Position numbers and translations under genes: made by a program. The notes beneath the pieces are model-generated. The model was not told the origin of the DNA. It searched no databases and worked only from the letters and a program-made list of their open reading frames with translations. From an uncultured Actinomycetes bacterium (GTDB lineage Bacteria; Actinomycetota; Acidimicrobiia; IMCC26256; PALSA-555), in NCBI GenBank assembly GCA_937927875.1, contig CALEYV010000069.1, positions 1 through 24,697 on the forward strand: a stretch of DNA of 24,697 nt. Direction: 5' to 3'. Shown here in pieces: positions 23,260-24,697 of this stretch (positions within the stretch are counted from its first letter, which is position 1; each line of letters starts with the position of its first letter).

Positions 23260-24697
23260 ATGCCCCCGGTGACCCGAGTCTTGGCGCCCGCACCGGTCGC
23301 GTCGCTCGCCGACTACCAGTCGAGCGGCGGCGGGGAGGCGCTGGCCCGGGTCGTCACGATGGAGCCGGACGCGGTGCTCGACCTCGTCGACGCGTCGGGG
23401 CTCAGCGGGCGCGGCGGTGCCGGCTTCCCCGCCGGCCGCAAGTGGCGGACGGTCGCCGCCATGCACTCACCGGTGTTCCCGTCGGCGGTGGTCGTGAACG
23501 CGGCCGAGGGCGAGCCGGGATCGTTCAAGGACCGCTCGATCCTGCGCGCCAACCCCTACCACGTGCTCGAGGGGGCGCTGATCGCGGCGCGCGTCGTGAA
23601 GGCCGACCGGGTCGTGATCGGGCTCAAGCGCACCTTCCAGCCCGAGATCGCCCGGCTCACCCGCGCCCTCGACGAGGTGCGCGCGGCGGGCTGGTGCGAC
23701 GGGATCGCGCTCTCGCTGTTCGAGGGCCCGAGCGAGTACCTCTACGGCGAGGAGACCGCGCTCCTCGAGACCATCGACGGCCGCTACCCGTTCCCGCGCA
23801 TCGCGCCCCCCTACCGGCGCGGCGTCGAGGAGGTCGTCGAGACCCCCGGCGACGTCACGGCCAACAGCGCCTCGGCGGCCCACGTCGAGATGGCGGCCAA
23901 GGACGGTGAGTCGGCCGCCCCGCCGACGCTGGCGAGCAACGTCGAGACCTTCGCCAACGTGCCGGGCATCGTCACGAACGGCGCCGACTGGTTCCGCTCC
24001 GTCGGCACCGACGGGTCGCCGGGCACGCTCGTGTGCACGATCACCGGCCGCACCCAGCGCCACGGCGTGGCCGAGTTCGCGATGGGCACGCCGCTGCGCG
24101 AGGTGATCGAGACCATCGGCGGCGGCCCCGAGCCGGGGCACCGGCTCACCGCGGTGCTATCGGGCGTCTCGAACCCGATGCTGCCCGCCGAGCTCCTCGA
24201 CACGCCGCTCAGCCACGAGGCGATGCAGGCCCTCGGGACCGGGCTCGGCACCGGCGGCTACATCGTGTTCGACGACCGCGACGACCTCGTCGCCGTCGCG
24301 GCCGGCGTGTCGCGGTTCCTCGGCGTCGAATCGTGCGGCCAGTGCACGCCGTGCAAGCAGGACGGCCTCGCCATCGCGGACCGGCTCATCAAGGTGTCCC
24401 GCTCCGAGGCCGAGGAGTCCGACCTCGAGGCGCTCGACGAGCTGCTCGAGCGGGTGACCGACAGCGCCCGCTGCAACCTCGCCTACCAGCAGCACGACGT
24501 GGTCGACAGCGTCCTCGAGCTGTTCCTCGACCAGTTCCAGGACCACGTCGTCGAGAAGCGGGGCCCGGTCGAGCCCGAGCTCATCGTCCCGATCGTCGAC
24601 ATCGTCGACGACCGGGCCGTCCTCGACGAGCACCAGGCGGCCAAGCAGCCCGACTGGACCTACGACGAGGAGTACTCGGGCAAGAGCCCCGCCGACC
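23260..24697 (+). CDS. NuoF-like NADH:acceptor flavoprotein with 4Fe-4S site (3' end missing)
   Basis: 479 residues are visible before the window ends; there is no stop codon. It matches the 51-kDa NADH-binding subunit family: NADH/FMN loop GRGGAGFPAGRKW (50-62), NAAEGEPGSFKDR (80-92), YLYGEETALLETIDG (160-174) and SNVETFANVPGIV (227-239). The C-terminal 4Fe-4S site has Cys359, Cys362 and Cys365 (ESCGQCTPC) plus Cys405 in ARCNLAYQQ. Compared with complex I NuoF it has a distinctive segment at about 193-225 and an acidic tail after about 430. None of the other Nuo subunits lies in the window, so it is probably an electron-transfer protein outside complex I; the partner may lie beyond the window. 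ATG 23260 has no ribosome site and a poor -10 (CAGACT) seven bases upstream. Confidence 0.88.
   Translation, partial: MPPVTRVLAPAPVASLADYQSSGGGEALARVVTMEPDAVLDLVDASGLSGRGGAGFPAGRKWRTVAAMHSPVFPSAVVVNAAEGEPGSFKDRSILRANPYHVLEGALIAARVVKADRVVIGLKRTFQPEIARLTRALDEVRAAGWCDGIALSLFEGPSEYLYGEETALLETIDGRYPFPRIAPPYRRGVEEVVETPGDVTANSASAAHVEMAAKDGESAAPPTLASNVETFANVPGIVTNGADWFRSVGTDGSPGTLVCTITGRTQRHGVAEFAMGTPLREVIETIGGGPEPGHRLTAVLSGVSNPMLPAELLDTPLSHEAMQALGTGLGTGGYIVFDDRDDLVAVAAGVSRFLGVESCGQCTPCKQDGLAIADRLIKVSRSEAEESDLEALDELLERVTDSARCNLAYQQHDVVDSVLELFLDQFQDHVVEKRGPVEPELIVPIVDIVDDRAVLDEHQAAKQPDWTYDEEYSGKSPAD

Overview
The window is a gene-dense, very GC-rich stretch (24 protein genes and one tRNA, almost no spare DNA) with many GTG starts, stop/start overlaps and several starts that look leaderless. 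With the polyphosphate glucokinase, the DUF2203 protein and the paired amidohydrolases, this points to Actinomycetota. A deep lineage such as Acidimicrobiia is my guess, not something the sequence proves.

Layout. (1) 1-356: the 5' part of a secreted glycine-rich protein on the minus strand, cut by the window edge, where a perfect 20-bp inverted repeat sits. (2) 544-2433: two DNA-maintenance genes, a stand-alone HhH+PHP phosphoesterase and an Ada-like AraC/methyltransferase fusion. (3) 2434-4980: a GH13 alpha-glucosidase diverging from a metallo-beta-lactamase-fold hydrolase. (4) 5055-7338: tRNA-Ser(UGA) facing a pheA-serS operon, so serine tRNA and its synthetase are neighbours. (5) 7402-12927: DUF2203, then a sugar-oxidation locus in which polyphosphate glucokinase diverges from gnd-zwf-ROK kinase, followed by ridA and msrB with 4-nt overlaps. 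A large palindrome lies between the two divergent arms. (6) 12893-16338: a FIST ligand sensor coupled to a PAS-PAS-GGDEF-EAL cyclic-di-GMP enzyme. (7) 16483-18536: two tandem amidohydrolase-2 proteins, the first lacking most metal ligands. (8) 18541-20856: a TetR regulator and a divergent 14-TM-type exporter sharing a palindromic operator. (9) 20954-24697: an exported PsbP-like protein, an acyl-CoA synthetase and a NuoF-like flavoprotein running off the window end.

How the genes may work together. The alpha-glucosidase can release glucose, two kinases with different phosphoryl donors can make glucose-6-phosphate, and Zwf and Gnd can oxidise it to ribulose-5-phosphate. MsrB and the two DNA-repair genes fit a stress theme, but no shared control is visible. 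FIST plus GGDEF/EAL is a plausible ligand-to-c-di-GMP pathway. TetR/exporter is a self-contained efflux unit.

No CRISPR array, insertion sequence, integrase or phage gene was seen. Most of the window looks like chromosomal housekeeping DNA. The best candidates for new biology are the degenerate/intact amidohydrolase pair, the FIST/c-di-GMP pair, the palindrome in the sugar locus, the exporter with no conventional start codon and the NuoF-like protein.
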